From contig NZ_ASJB01000083.1 of the NCBI RefSeq assembly GCF_000478275.1, forward strand, positions 372,001-436,000: a DNA stretch of 64,000 nucleotides, written 5' to 3'. The notes under the pieces are model-generated. The model worked only from the letters and a program-made list of their open reading frames with translations. It did no database searches and was not told the DNA's origin. Within the stretch, counting starts at the first letter, position 1, and every line of letters begins with the position of its first letter. This DNA comes from Amycolatopsis orientalis DSM 40040 = KCTC 9412. Its GTDB lineage: Bacteria; Actinomycetota; Actinomycetes; Mycobacteriales; Pseudonocardiaceae. Below, in pieces: positions 8,649-17,515 of this stretch. The position numbers and the translations under genes were made by a program.

Positions 8649-9620
8649 ATGACCGATACGCTCTCTGAGCTGCGGACCGGTTTTTCCTCACTGCGCAAGG
8701 GCGGGCTGAACTGGGACTCGTTCCCACTGCGGCTGTTCGCCAAGGGCAACAAGAAGTTCTGGAATCCCGCCGACATCGACTTCTCCCGTGAACGCGAGGG
8801 CTGGGACACCCTCAACCCGGAACAGCAACGGTCGACGACGTATCTGGTGGCGCAGTTCATCGCGGGTGAAGAGGCGGTCACCGAGGACATCCAGCCGTTC
8901 ATGCGGGCGATGTCCGCGACCGGCCGCTTCGGCGACGAGATGTACCTGACCCAGTTCTGTTTCGAAGAGGCCAAGCACACCGAGGTCTTCCGCCGCTGGA
9001 TGGACGCCGTCGGGCTCACCGAAGACCTGCATCCGTACGTCGCGGAGAATCCCCACTACCGCAAGCTTTTCTACGAAGAACTGCCGCGGTCACTGCGGGC
9101 GCTGGAGGACGATCCCAGTCCGCTCAACCAGATCCGCGCGAGCGTCACCTACAACCACGTCATCGAAGGCAGTCTCGCGCTGACCGGGTACTACTCGTGG
9201 CAGCTGATCTGCACGCAGCACGACATCCTGCCCGGCATGCAGGAACTGGTGCGCCGCATCGGCGACGACGAACGCCGCCACATGGCCTGGGGCACCTTCA
9301 CCTGCCGTCGCCACGTCGCCGCGGACGACTCGCTGTGGGACGCGGTGCAGCAGCGGATGGGTGAGCTGCTCCCCCACGCGCTCAACATGATCCAGTGGGT
9401 GCAGGACCAGTTCGAAGAGATCCCCTTCGACAACGATCCGCAGGAGATCATCCAGTACGCCGCCGATCGGGCGCAGCGGCGGCTCGGCGCGATCGAATCC
9501 GCGCGCGGGATGCCGGTGGAGCAGATCGACCTCGACTATTCACCGGAGAACCTCGAAGAGACCTTCGGAGAGGAAGACGCGAAGGCGATCGCCGAGGCTG
9601 CGGCCGCCGTGTCGGCTTAG
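8649..9620 (+). CDS. R2-like ligand-binding oxidase (R2lox)
   Basis: 323 residues, close to the 314 of M. tuberculosis Rv0233. A ferritin-like diiron fold that in known members assembles a Mn/Fe cofactor, binds a long-chain fatty acid and forms a Tyr-Val ether cross-link. All expected residues are present at a constant offset of +6 from Rv0233 numbering: Glu74, Val77, Glu107, His110, Tyr168, Glu173, Glu208 and His211 (motifs GEEAVTED, FEEAKH, VTYNHVIEG, GDDERRH). This separates it from true ribonucleotide reductase R2 subunits. Physiological reaction is unknown. Transcribed with the TetR gene; a palindrome follows directly. Confidence 0.93.
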   Translation: MTDTLSELRTGFSSLRKGGLNWDSFPLRLFAKGNKKFWNPADIDFSREREGWDTLNPEQQRSTTYLVAQFIAGEEAVTEDIQPFMRAMSATGRFGDEMYLTQFCFEEAKHTEVFRRWMDAVGLTEDLHPYVAENPHYRKLFYEELPRSLRALEDDPSPLNQIRASVTYNHVIEGSLALTGYYSWQLICTQHDILPGMQELVRRIGDDERRHMAWGTFTCRRHVAADDSLWDAVQQRMGELLPHALNMIQWVQDQFEEIPFDNDPQEIIQYAADRAQRRLGAIESARGMPVEQIDLDYSPENLEETFGEEDAKAIAEAAAAVSA

Positions 9621-9623
9621 GCC

Positions 9624-9670
9624 GTGAAGGCCTCCTTGAGGGACCCAGGGTCCCTCAAGGAGGCCTTCAC
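9624..9670. repeat. 47-base perfect palindrome with GTGAAGG termini
   Basis: Two perfect 23-base arms around one base; ends GTGAAGGCCTCC and GGAGGCCTTCAC. It lies between the convergent R2lox and HAF genes and probably ends transcription from both sides. The ends match the element at 6502; the core differs. Confidence 0.9.
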
Positions 9671-9683
9671 TGACCATCGACCT

Positions 9684-10841
9684 TCACCTGGCCGGCCAGT
9701 AGACGGCGTGCCAGTTGCCGTCCGCGGCGACAGCGCCGCCCGCGATCGTCCCGTCGAGACCGATCAGTTCGGCCCGGCTGTATCCGCCGCCCGGCAGCGT
9801 GCCGAGGTCGGTCCGCACACCGTTCGCGTCCCAGAGCGCGGCGTTGCCCGCGATGCCGACGACGCGGCCCCGTCCGTCGATGTCCATGGCGTTGCCGCCG
9901 GTGCCGACCGTGGCGAGCAGGGTCATCGTGCCGTCGGCGGCCCACCGCACCGGAACGGAGAGTGATCCGTTCGGGGAGTCGACGTAGCCCATCCCGACGG
10001 AGACCCCGGAACCGTTGATCTTGTAGACGTCCGTGGCGTAGGAGTTCGTCCAGCCGAGTTCGATCATGCGGCCGTCGATGGTCCACTTCACGGCCGCGTA
10101 CCGGTCGTTGATCGTGGTGCGGCCGACTATCTCGCCGGAGGCGTTCAGGCCACCGAACCAGCTGGCCGCGGTCGCCGTACCGAGCATGGTCACCGCCCCG
10201 GACGCGTCCCAGCGCAGGACCCGGATGCTGCCGTCGTCCCCGTAGAGCCGCCCGCCGATGAACCGGCCGTCGCGGCTGATCGCGGACGCGGAGTAGCTTC
10301 CCGCCACCGGCGGCGCGGCGAGCATCGTGACCCCTCCGGACGGGTCCCAGCGCAGTCCGCGCTCCTTGCCCGTGGCGTCCGTCCCCGATCCCACGATGAC
10401 GCCGAGGTCGCTGATCCCGCGGGCTTCCCAGGTCCGGCCGCCCGGCAACGCCGGGAGTTCCGTGACCGCGCCGTCCGGGGCCCAGCGCACGGCCCGGCTG
10501 CTCAGCCCGTAGTCGAGTGAACCGCCGACGGCCACCCCGCTCCCGTTGATCGCCTTCGGCGACCCGAGACCGCTGCCGCCCAGGGACGACAGCACGGAGA
10601 TCTTCCCGCTCCGGTCCCATCTCACCGCCGTGCACCAATGCGTGTGCGGCTCGGTGCTGCAGGACTCCCCGACGAGCTGGCCCCGGTCCCCGACCGCGGT
10701 CACGTCGGTCCTCTCGTCACCGGGCAGGAGGCCGAGATCGATCGGCCCGGTCGCCGCGGCCGCCACCGCCGGGACGGACAGCGGCAGCGCCACCGCGGCC
10801 ACGACCAGGGTGAGCAGACGTTTGCCTCGTTGGATGTTCAT
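9684..10841 (-). CDS. Secreted HAF-repeat protein
   Basis: 385 residues with a clear Sec signal peptide (MNIQRGKRLLTLVVAAVALP, cleavage around AVAAAA). The mature part is a tandem array of HAF-type repeats: each unit pairs a V/L-R-W-x-x-x-G motif (AVRWAPDGAVTELPALPGG) with an S-D/R-x-G-x-I/V-V-G motif (ISDLGVIVGSG). At least six units are visible, which should form a beta-propeller-like structure. Function is unknown for the family. The next gene upstream on the same strand is the acyl-CoA synthetase, 105 bases away. Confidence 0.85.
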   Translation of the reverse strand: MNIQRGKRLLTLVVAAVALPLSVPAVAAAATGPIDLGLLPGDERTDVTAVGDRGQLVGESCSTEPHTHWCTAVRWDRSGKISVLSSLGGSGLGSPKAINGSGVAVGGSLDYGLSSRAVRWAPDGAVTELPALPGGRTWEARGISDLGVIVGSGTDATGKERGLRWDPSGGVTMLAAPPVAGSYSASAISRDGRFIGGRLYGDDGSIRVLRWDASGAVTMLGTATAASWFGGLNASGEIVGRTTINDRYAAVKWTIDGRMIELGWTNSYATDVYKINGSGVSVGMGYVDSPNGSLSVPVRWAADGTMTLLATVGTGGNAMDIDGRGRVVGIAGNAALWDANGVRTDLGTLPGGGYSRAELIGLDGTIAGGAVAADGNWHAVYWPAR

Positions 10842-10946
10842 GGTTCCCCTAGGCGGCTCCCCATGGCCCCGCGCTCTGCGAGACCTACTGCCGCACAGGG
10901 GACACGCCTGCGGAAAGTGACAGGTTGTCCCGAAGTGTCAACTTCG

Positions 10947-12605
10947 TCAGGCGTGTTTCGCGGCAGCCGCCGCTTCCAGGCCGAGGATGCCGATCGACTG
11001 TTCGCGCATCTCGATCTTGCGGACCTTGCCGGTCACCGTCATCGGGAACTCCTCGACGACGTGGACGTAGCGCGGGATCTTGTAGCGCGCCAGCTTCCCC
11101 TCGCAGAACTCCCGCACCGCCTCGGCCGTCAGCGGTTTCGCTCCCTCACGCATGCGCACCCAGGCCATCAGTTCCTCGCCGTACTTCTGGTCCGGGACGC
11201 CGATGACCTGCGCGTCGAGGATGTCCGGATGGGTGTAGAGGAACTCCTCGATCTCGCGCGGGTACAGGTTCTCGCCGCCGCGGATGACCATGTCCTTGAT
11301 CCGGCCGGTGATGTTGACATACCCGTCGGCGTCCATGACCGCGAGGTCGCCGGTGTGCATCCACCGCGCCGCGTCGATCGCCTCGGCCGTCTTGTCCGCC
11401 TGCTCCCAATAGCCGAGCATCACCGAGTAGCCACGCGTGCAGAACTCACCGGGTTCGCCGCGCGGCACCGTCAGCCCCGTCTCCGGATCGACGACCTTGA
11501 CCTCCAGATGCGGCCCGACCCGGCCGACCGTCGACACCCGCCGCTCCACCGAATCGTCCGCGCGGGTCTGGGTGGACACCGGCGAAGTCTCGGTCATGCC
11601 GTAACAGATCGACACCTCCGTCATGCCCATCCGGTCGATCACCTGCTTCATCACCTCGACCGGGCAGGGCGAACCCGCCATGATCCCGGTCCGCAGCGAG
11701 GAAAGGTCATGGGAGCCGAAGTCCGGGGCGGCCAGTTCGGCGATGAACATCGTCGGAACCCCGTACAGCGAAGTGCATTTCTCCGCCGCGACGGCTTCCA
11801 GCGTGGCCTTCGGCTCGAACGCGGGCGCCGGGATCACCATGCAGGCGCCGTGACTGGTCGCCGCGAGATTGCCCATCACCATGCCGAAGCAGTGATAGAA
11901 GGGGACGGGGATGCATATCCTGTCGGCTTCGGTGTAATTGCAGAGTTCGCCGACGAAGTAGCCGTTGTTGAGGATGTTGTGATGGCTCAACGTGGCGCCC
12001 TTGGGGAAGCCCGTCGTGCCCGAGGTGTACTGGATGTTGATCGGATCGTCCGCGGAAAGCCCGGCCTGCCGCTCGATCAGCGGCGCGCGGTCGGCTTTGC
12101 CGCCGATCTCCAGCAGTGACGGCCACGCGGGGCTGTCGAGCAGCACGACGTGTTCCAGTGCCGGGCATTTCGGCCCGGCTTCGGCGATCATGCCCGCGTA
12201 GTCCGAGGTCTTGAACGAGTTCGCGGCCACGATGAGCTTGATCCCGGACTGGTTGAGCACGTACTCGAGTTCGTGCGACCGGTACGCCGGGTTGATGTTG
12301 ACCAGGATCGCGCCGATCTTCGCGGTGGCGTACTGGACACAGGTCCACTCCCACCGGTTCGGCGACCAGATGCCGACGCGGTCGCCCTTGGCGATGCCGA
12401 GGTCCAGCAGGCCGAGCGCGAGCGCGTCCACCTCGGCGGCGAATTCGGTGTAGGTCCAGCGTTTCCCGGCCGCGCGGTCGACCAGCGCGTCACGATCGCC
12501 GAAGGCGGCGACGGTCCGATCGAAGTTGTCGCCGATGGTGTCCCCCAGCAGCGGGGTGTCCGAGATTCCCGATGCGTAACTTGGCAAGGCGGGGGTGTCG
12601 GCCAT
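10947..12605 (-). CDS. Acyl-CoA synthetase (AMP-forming), FadD-type
   Basis: 552 residues. ANL-superfamily adenylate-forming enzyme: it activates a carboxylic acid, probably a medium or long fatty acid, to its CoA ester. The A3 P-loop motif is YTSGTTGFPKGATLSHHN; the A5-type motif YGMTETSP follows; the hinge and A8 region is GRIKDMVIRGGENLYPREIEE; the A10 lysine is in TVTGKVRKIEM. Start at ATG 12605 with AGGAG five bases before it; a longer in-frame reading to 12692 has no such site. Divergent from phzF. Exact substrate cannot be read from the sequence. Confidence 0.9.
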   Translation of the reverse strand: MADTPALPSYASGISDTPLLGDTIGDNFDRTVAAFGDRDALVDRAAGKRWTYTEFAAEVDALALGLLDLGIAKGDRVGIWSPNRWEWTCVQYATAKIGAILVNINPAYRSHELEYVLNQSGIKLIVAANSFKTSDYAGMIAEAGPKCPALEHVVLLDSPAWPSLLEIGGKADRAPLIERQAGLSADDPINIQYTSGTTGFPKGATLSHHNILNNGYFVGELCNYTEADRICIPVPFYHCFGMVMGNLAATSHGACMVIPAPAFEPKATLEAVAAEKCTSLYGVPTMFIAELAAPDFGSHDLSSLRTGIMAGSPCPVEVMKQVIDRMGMTEVSICYGMTETSPVSTQTRADDSVERRVSTVGRVGPHLEVKVVDPETGLTVPRGEPGEFCTRGYSVMLGYWEQADKTAEAIDAARWMHTGDLAVMDADGYVNITGRIKDMVIRGGENLYPREIEEFLYTHPDILDAQVIGVPDQKYGEELMAWVRMREGAKPLTAEAVREFCEGKLARYKIPRYVHVVEEFPMTVTGKVRKIEMREQSIGILGLEAAAAAKHA

Positions 12606-12691
12606 GGAAACTCCTGCGTTCGGCGGTAACGACGCGTCGAGTCTAGGAAGCCGGGGTGAGCCCGGCCACCTGCAAGTGGAGACCCGCGACA

Positions 12692-12711
12692 CCTCGGGGA
12701 AAACCCCGAGG
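12692..12711. promoter_or_regulatory. Tetraloop hairpin in divergent gap
   Basis: CCTCGGGG, AAAA, CCCCGAGG: a perfect 8-base stem in the gap between the acyl-CoA synthetase and phzF starts. It could be an operator or a 5'-leader hairpin of phzF; the role is open. Confidence 0.4.
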
Positions 12712-12744
12712 CCGGGTTCGCGCGCTACGGATATCGTCGAGGGT

Positions 12745-13506
12745 ATGCGCCTCTACATCGTCGACGCCTTCACCTCCGAAGCCTTCGCCGGCAACTCCGC
12801 CGGGGTCGTGCTCCTGGACTCGCCGGGTGACGCGGGCTGGATGCAGTCCGTCGCCGCCGAGTTGAAGCACGCTGAGACGGCCTTCGTCGAGGTCGGTGGC
12901 GAAGGCCCGAAGTCGCTTCGCTGGTTCACGCCGGAGACCGAGGTCGACCTGTGCGGGCACGCCACGCTGGCCACCACGCACGTCCTGGGCGGCGAGCAGA
13001 CCTTCACGACGAGAAGCGGCGAGTTGCGCTGCCGGGCCGAAGACGGCTGGGTGTCGATGGACTTCCCGTCGGATCCGCCCCGCGAGTCGGACGACGATCT
13101 GTCGTCGATCCTGCCGGGGTGCGAGTTCGAGTACGTCGGGCGGAGCCACCAGAACCTGTTCGCGGTGGTGGACAAGGCTTCCGTGGTGCGTTCGCTCGAA
13201 CCGGACCTCGCCGCGCTGCGTGCGCACTGGACCGGACGGCTGATGGTCACCGCGCCCGGCGACGTCGACGGGGTCGACTTCGTCACCCGGTTCTTCGCGC
13301 CGGGTGTCGGGGTCGACGAGGACCCCGTCACCGGTTCCGCGCACTGTGTCCTGGCGCCGTACTGGGCGGCGCGCCTCGGCCGGGAGAAGCTCGTCGGTGA
13401 GCAGGCGTCGGCTCGGGGCGGCATCGTCCGGATGAACCTCACGGGCGACCGCGTACTGCTTTCGGGGCAGGCGGTCACCGTGGCCAGCGGGGAGCTGCAC
13501 GTCTGA
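12745..13506 (+). CDS. PhzF family isomerase
   Basis: 253 residues. PhzF-like fold of two diaminopimelate-epimerase-type halves. Motifs: GNSAGVVLL near the start, the catalytic-Glu region LKHAETAFV, DLCGHATLATTHVL, and EDPVTGSAHC near the end. Named for phenazine biosynthesis, but most family members are general isomerases or epimerases of unknown substrate; no phenazine genes are nearby, so no role in phenazine is claimed. ATG 12745 follows GAGGGT. Its stop overlaps the ATG of the YccF gene by one base, so the two form an operon. Confidence 0.88.
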   Translation: MRLYIVDAFTSEAFAGNSAGVVLLDSPGDAGWMQSVAAELKHAETAFVEVGGEGPKSLRWFTPETEVDLCGHATLATTHVLGGEQTFTTRSGELRCRAEDGWVSMDFPSDPPRESDDDLSSILPGCEFEYVGRSHQNLFAVVDKASVVRSLEPDLAALRAHWTGRLMVTAPGDVDGVDFVTRFFAPGVGVDEDPVTGSAHCVLAPYWAARLGREKLVGEQASARGGIVRMNLTGDRVLLSGQAVTVASGELHV

Positions 13507-13880
13507 TGCGCCTGATCCTCAACGTCATCTGGCTCGTGCTGTGCGGTCTGTGGATGGCACTCGGCTACGTCGTCGCCGGCATCATCTGCTGCATCCTCAT
13601 CGTCACCATCCCGTTCGGGCTGGCGTCGTTCCGGATCGCGGCCTACGCGCTGTGGCCGTTCGGCCGCACCGTGGTCGACAGGCGCGACGCCGGCGCCGCG
13701 TCGACCATCGGGAACGTCATCTGGTTCATCTTCGCCGGGATCTGGCTCGCGATCGGGCATGTGCTGACCGGGGTCGCGCTGTGCGTCACGATCATCGGGA
13801 TCCCGCTGGGGGTGGCGAACTTCAAGATGATCCCGGTCTCGCTGATGCCGCTGGGCAAGGAGATCGTCGAACTGCCGTGA
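13506..13880 (+). CDS. YccF domain membrane protein
   Basis: 124 residues with two tandem YccF units, each beginning NVIW and containing paired hydrophobic segments; four membrane spans in total. Conserved prolines and glycines occur in VTIPFGLASFRIA and IIGIPLGVANFKMI. Function of the family is unknown. Overlaps phzF (TGATG). A YccF protein is also found near moaA2/cspB in mycobacteria. A hairpin at 13885-13912 follows the stop. Confidence 0.88.
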   Translation: MRLILNVIWLVLCGLWMALGYVVAGIICCILIVTIPFGLASFRIAAYALWPFGRTVVDRRDAGAASTIGNVIWFIFAGIWLAIGHVLTGVALCVTIIGIPLGVANFKMIPVSLMPLGKEIVELP

Positions 13881-13884
13881 AGGT

Positions 13885-13912
13885 CGTCGCAAGTAGCCGA
13901 CTACTTGCGACG
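13885..13912. terminator. Hairpin between convergent genes
   Basis: CGTCGCAAGTAG and CTACTTGCGACG, a perfect 12-base stem with a 4-base loop, begins five bases after the YccF stop. There is no T run, as is common in high-GC actinomycetes. Confidence 0.7.
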
Positions 13913-13940
13913 TCCTGCCCCAGCGAGCGGTGTTCGAGCC

Positions 13941-14756
13941 TCAGTCCTCCGGCTCCCACGGGAGCGAAACGATCAGACACGGGCCGCCGACGAACAACCC
14001 GCCGTCGATCCCCAGCGCCTTGCCGCCCGCGTAGAGGTACGGCCCCTCGATCTGCGCCGGGTGGATGCCGAGCTGGTCGGCGATGACGCTGTGCCCGTGC
14101 ACGATCCGCTCGCCGCCGAGCCGGTCCATCAGCTGCTGCGCGACGTCGGCGCCGTCCGGCCCCCGGAAGGCGTAGCGCGTGGTCATCCGCCGCCACACGT
14201 CCCACCAGGCCTGGATGTCGCTGCCTTCGAGGATCTCGCGACCGCGCGCGTTGATCTCTTCGATGTCGGTACCCCAGTCGAGGTACTCGAGCGTGTCCGA
14301 GTGCATCAGCAGGTGGTCCGCGGCCAGCGTCAGCATCGGGCGCGAAGTCAGCCATTCGATATGTTGCGGCGTGAGCCTGTCCTGATCGGCCAGCAGCCCG
14401 CCGTTGATCTCCCAGCTCCGGGCGAAGCTGCGCGGCCCGAAATCGGACGGCACCTCCGTGTCGCCGAAGTGGTACATCCCGAGAAGCAGGATCTCGTGGT
14501 TGCCCAGCAGCGTCCCGCAGTGCCCGCCCGCCTTGGCGGCCTGCCGTTCCAGCCGCATCACCAGGTCGATGACGCCGACGCCGTCCGGCCCCCGGTCGAC
14601 GAAGTCGCCGAGGAACCAGAGGGTGGCTTCACCACCGGCCCAGTCGTCGTCGGCGTCGAGCAGCCCCTTCTCCCGGAGCGCCCCGGCCAGCTCGTCCCGG
14701 TGTCCGTGCACGTCACCGACCACGTAGGTCGGGGACGCGGGCTGATCGTCGTGCAT
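13941..14756 (-). CDS. Metallophosphoesterase, ApaH/PPP-like
   Basis: 271 residues. All calcineurin-like motifs are present in order: GDVHGH, GDFVDRGPD, GNHE, a MHSD histidine and the final HGHS. The GDxVDRG form is that of serine/threonine phosphatases and diadenosine-tetraphosphate hydrolases. Substrate unknown: either a nucleotide or a phosphoprotein. I use ATG 14756 (MHDDQPAS); a GTG at 14816 would overlap the upstream HAD gene. It is the last gene of the strand that begins with the molybdate genes. Confidence 0.85.
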   Translation of the reverse strand: MHDDQPASPTYVVGDVHGHRDELAGALREKGLLDADDDWAGGEATLWFLGDFVDRGPDGVGVIDLVMRLERQAAKAGGHCGTLLGNHEILLLGMYHFGDTEVPSDFGPRSFARSWEINGGLLADQDRLTPQHIEWLTSRPMLTLAADHLLMHSDTLEYLDWGTDIEEINARGREILEGSDIQAWWDVWRRMTTRYAFRGPDGADVAQQLMDRLGGERIVHGHSVIADQLGIHPAQIEGPYLYAGGKALGIDGGLFVGGPCLIVSLPWEPED

Positions 14757-14793
14757 CTTGTGACGATAAGCCCTCCACCCGCCGCCGCGTCGC

Positions 14794-15588
14794 TCAGCCT
14801 TCGCCGAACGGGTCACCGGTACGGCCCACCAGATCGGCGATCGAGTCGATGATCATGGTCGGGCGGTACGGGTAGTGCTCGGCGCTCTCCCGGCTGGAGA
14901 TGCCGGTCAGCACCAGGATCGTCTGCAGTCCGGCCTCGATTCCCGAGTGGACGTCGGTGTCCATCCGGTCGCCGATCATCAGCGTCGACTCCGAATGCGC
15001 GCCGAGCCGCCGCAGGGCCGAGCGCATCATCAGCGGGTTCGGCTTGCCGACGTAGTACGGCGAGCGGCCGGTCGCCTTCTCGATCAGCGCGGCGACCGAG
15101 CCGGTGGCGGGCATGGAGCCCTCCACGCTGGGGCCGGTGGCGTCGGGGTTGGTGGCGATGAACTTCGCGCCGCCCTCGATCAGCCGGATCGCGCGGGTTA
15201 TCGCGCTGAAGCTGTACGTGCGCGTCTCACCGAGGACGACGTAGTCCGGGTCGCGTTCGGTCAGCACGTAGCCGACCTCGTGCAGCGCCGTGGTGAGCCC
15301 GGCCTCGCCGATCACGAACGCCGAGCCGTTCGGGCGCTGCGACGCGAGGAACTTCGCGGTCGCCAGCGCGGAGGTCCAGATGGCCTCCTCGGGGATGTCG
15401 AGACCGGTCCGCTCGAGCCTCGCCCGCAGGTCACGCGGGGTATAGATCGAGTTGTTGGTCAGCACCAGGAAGCCGATGTCGTTGGCGCGCAGCTCCTTGA
15501 GGAACTCGTCCGCCCCGGGGACGAGGTGCTCCTCCTTCACCAGCACGCCATCCATGTCGCTGAGGTACGTCCAACGGCGCTCGTTCAT
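14794..15588 (-). CDS. HAD-IIA phosphatase (NagD-like)
   Basis: 264 residues. Motif I LSDMDGVLVKEE, motif II VLTNNSIYTPRDL, motif III in YVGKPNP and motif IV MIGDRMDTD place it in the NagD/4-nitrophenyl-phosphatase group with a large C2 cap. Expected to hydrolyse small phosphorylated metabolites. Starts at ATG 15588, ten bases after the modC stop, and so probably rides in the same transcript. Whether it has any link with molybdate uptake cannot be seen. Confidence 0.9.
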   Translation of the reverse strand: MNERRWTYLSDMDGVLVKEEHLVPGADEFLKELRANDIGFLVLTNNSIYTPRDLRARLERTGLDIPEEAIWTSALATAKFLASQRPNGSAFVIGEAGLTTALHEVGYVLTERDPDYVVLGETRTYSFSAITRAIRLIEGGAKFIATNPDATGPSVEGSMPATGSVAALIEKATGRSPYYVGKPNPLMMRSALRRLGAHSESTLMIGDRMDTDVHSGIEAGLQTILVLTGISSRESAEHYPYRPTMIIDSIADLVGRTGDPFGEG

Positions 15589-15598
15589 GACCCCCACC

Positions 15599-16666
15599 CT
15601 AATGATCGGGAGCCGCGTGGACAGCCACGGACGCCGCCTTGACCGAAAGGTTGACCGGTGTGCCGGGTTCGAGTGCCAGTTCGGCGACCGCGGCGGGGGT
15701 CAGGTCGGCGGCGAGGCCGGCCGCCCAGCCGTCACCGCGCGTCCGGACGCGGATCACCGGTCCGTGCGGTTCGAGCGCGTCGACGACCCCCTCGACGGTG
15801 TTGCGAGGACTACCCCGGTGCTCGCCGTCCTTCAGGTACACGGCGACGGCGCTGGGCGGGAACACCGCGACCGCCGCTTGCCCGCCCTCGACGTCCTCGG
15901 CCGGGATTCCGGCCAGCGACAGCCCGCTTGACGTGCGCAAACCGCCTTCGACGGCGACGCCGGGCACCAGGTTCAGCCCGGCGATCCGCGCGGTGAACGC
16001 CGTCCGCGGCGCGGCCAGCACCTTGCGGGTCTCGCCGCGTTCGACGATCCGGCCGCCGTCGAGGACGGCGACGTGCTCGGCCAGCGCCAGCGCGTCCAGC
16101 GGGTCATGGGTGACCAGGACGGTCGGCGGCCCGGAGCGGAGCACCCGCCGGAGCAGACCGCGGATGGCGGGCGCCGCGTCGACGTCGAGGGCGGCGAAGG
16201 GCTCGTCGAGCAGCAGAAGTCCCGGGTCGGCCGCCAGCGCCCGCGCGATCGCGACCCGCTGCGCCTGGCCGCCGGAGAGCTGCGCGGGCTTGCGGACGGC
16301 GAGGTCGAGGGCGTCCACCTCGGCCAGCCACTCCCGCGCGCGACTTCTCGACTCGGCGCGCCCCGCGCCCGCCGAACGGGGCGCGAAGGCGACGTTGTCC
16401 AAAGCGGACAGATGGGGGAAGAGCAGGGCGTCCTGGGAGAGGAGACCGATGCCGCGGGCGTGCGGCGGCAGGCCCGCCAGGTCGCGGCCGTCCAAAGTGA
16501 GCCGCGCGCGATCCGGCCTGAGCAGTCCGGCGAGACAACCGAGCACACTGGACTTGCCCGAACCGTTCGGCCCGAGCAGGGCGAGCACACCGCCGTCGGG
16601 AACTTCGAACTCGACGGCCAGTGCGAACTCGCCACGCCGGAGAGCGATCTCGGCCGAAAGGGTCAC
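15599..16666 (-). CDS. modC: Molybdate ABC transporter ATP-binding protein ModC
   Basis: 355 residues. Walker A GPNGSGKSSVLG, signature LSGGQAQRVAIARAL, Walker B LLLLDEPFAALD, switch His in VTHDP. The C-terminal ~110 residues hold a TOBE-like domain that senses oxyanion in known ModC proteins. Overlaps modB by the ATGA pattern, so the pair is translationally coupled. Energises molybdate import with ModB and ModA. Confidence 0.92.
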   Translation of the reverse strand: MTLSAEIALRRGEFALAVEFEVPDGGVLALLGPNGSGKSSVLGCLAGLLRPDRARLTLDGRDLAGLPPHARGIGLLSQDALLFPHLSALDNVAFAPRSAGAGRAESRSRAREWLAEVDALDLAVRKPAQLSGGQAQRVAIARALAADPGLLLLDEPFAALDVDAAPAIRGLLRRVLRSGPPTVLVTHDPLDALALAEHVAVLDGGRIVERGETRKVLAAPRTAFTARIAGLNLVPGVAVEGGLRTSSGLSLAGIPAEDVEGGQAAVAVFPPSAVAVYLKDGEHRGSPRNTVEGVVDALEPHGPVIRVRTRGDGWAAGLAADLTPAAVAELALEPGTPVNLSVKAASVAVHAAPDH

Positions 16667-17439
16667 GACCGGACTCCTTCGAGCGCGCGTGGCCGGGCGA
16701 GCGCGATCACCGCGACGGCCACCAGGATGAGCAGCAGCGCGAGGGCGACGGCGCTGTCGACGTCGACCTCGGCCTGGGTGTAGACCTCCAGCGGGAGGGT
16801 CCGGGTGACGCCTTCCAGGCTGCCCGCGAAGGTGATCGTGGCGCCGAACTCGCCCAGTGCCCGCGCGAAGCTCAGCACGATCCCCGAACCGAGCGCGGGC
16901 GTCAGCAGCGGCAGCGTGACCCGGCGGAACACCGTCCAGGGCTTCGCGCCGAGCGTCGAGGCGACCCGCTCGTAGCGGTCACCGGCGCCGCGCAACGCGC
17001 CTTCGAGACTGACCACGAGGAACGGCATCGCGACGAACGTCTGCGCGATGATCACCGCGGCCGTGGTGAACGGCACCTGTTCGCCGGTCAAGGCGGTCAC
17101 CAGGATGCCCAGGAAACCCTTGCGGCCCAACAGGTACAACAGCGCGAGCCCGCCGACCACCGGCGGCAGGACCAGCGGCAGCAGCACCACCGCGCGCAGC
17201 ACGCGGATCCCGCGCGCCCGAGAGCGCGCGAGCACCACGGCGAGCGGGACACCGAAGAGCACACAGGCCACAGTGGACAGTCCGGCGGTGACCAGCGAGA
17301 GCTTGAGCGCGTTCAGCGACGACGGCGAGGCGATGAGCTCCGGGAAGCGGGTCAGATCCGTGCGCACCAGGAGGCCGACGACCGGCAGCACCACCAGCGC
17401 CAGCGCGCAGACCGCCGGCGGCCAGAGCACCCACGGCAC
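16663..17439 (-). CDS. modB: Molybdate ABC transporter permease ModB
   Basis: 258 residues with about five to six membrane spans and the coupling-loop motif of BPD permeases (EFGATITFAGSLEGVTRTLP, after GEF). I place the start at GTG 17439 (VPWVLWPP). The reading frame stays open upstream to 17529, but the extra 30 residues (including AFRPLDAVDARATTASRGRN) are only the translation of the palindromic repeat at 17447-17514, so they are unlikely to be real protein. The gap to modA is 76 bases and is almost filled by that palindrome. Confidence 0.88.
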   Translation of the reverse strand: MPWVLWPPAVCALALVVLPVVGLLVRTDLTRFPELIASPSSLNALKLSLVTAGLSTVACVLFGVPLAVVLARSRARGIRVLRAVVLLPLVLPPVVGGLALLYLLGRKGFLGILVTALTGEQVPFTTAAVIIAQTFVAMPFLVVSLEGALRGAGDRYERVASTLGAKPWTVFRRVTLPLLTPALGSGIVLSFARALGEFGATITFAGSLEGVTRTLPLEVYTQAEVDVDSAVALALLLILVAVAVIALARPRALEGVRS

Positions 17440-17446
17440 CCCGATG

Positions 17447-17514
17447 CCCGCGTTTCGTCCTCTGGATGCGGTAGTTGCGCGTGCATCTACCGCATCCAGA
17501 GGACGAAATGCGGG
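17447..17514. repeat. Complete copy of the 32-base-arm palindrome (family D) between modA and modB
   Basis: Two 32-base arms with two mismatches and a 4-base loop. Core of one arm: TTTCGTCCTCTGGATGCGG; of the other: CCGCATCCAGAGGACGAAA. It fills the modA-modB gap. Separated halves of the same palindrome occur at 30135 and 30894, and a lone right half at 51783. Confidence 0.92.
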
Positions 17515-17515
17515 G

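Noticed and set aside
8649..9620. Ribonucleotide reductase R2 subunit
   Set aside because: The Val77/Tyr168 pair and ligand pattern fit R2lox; no nrdA-like gene is near.
12745..13506. Phenazine biosynthesis role for PhzF
   Set aside because: No other phz genes; the family is broad.
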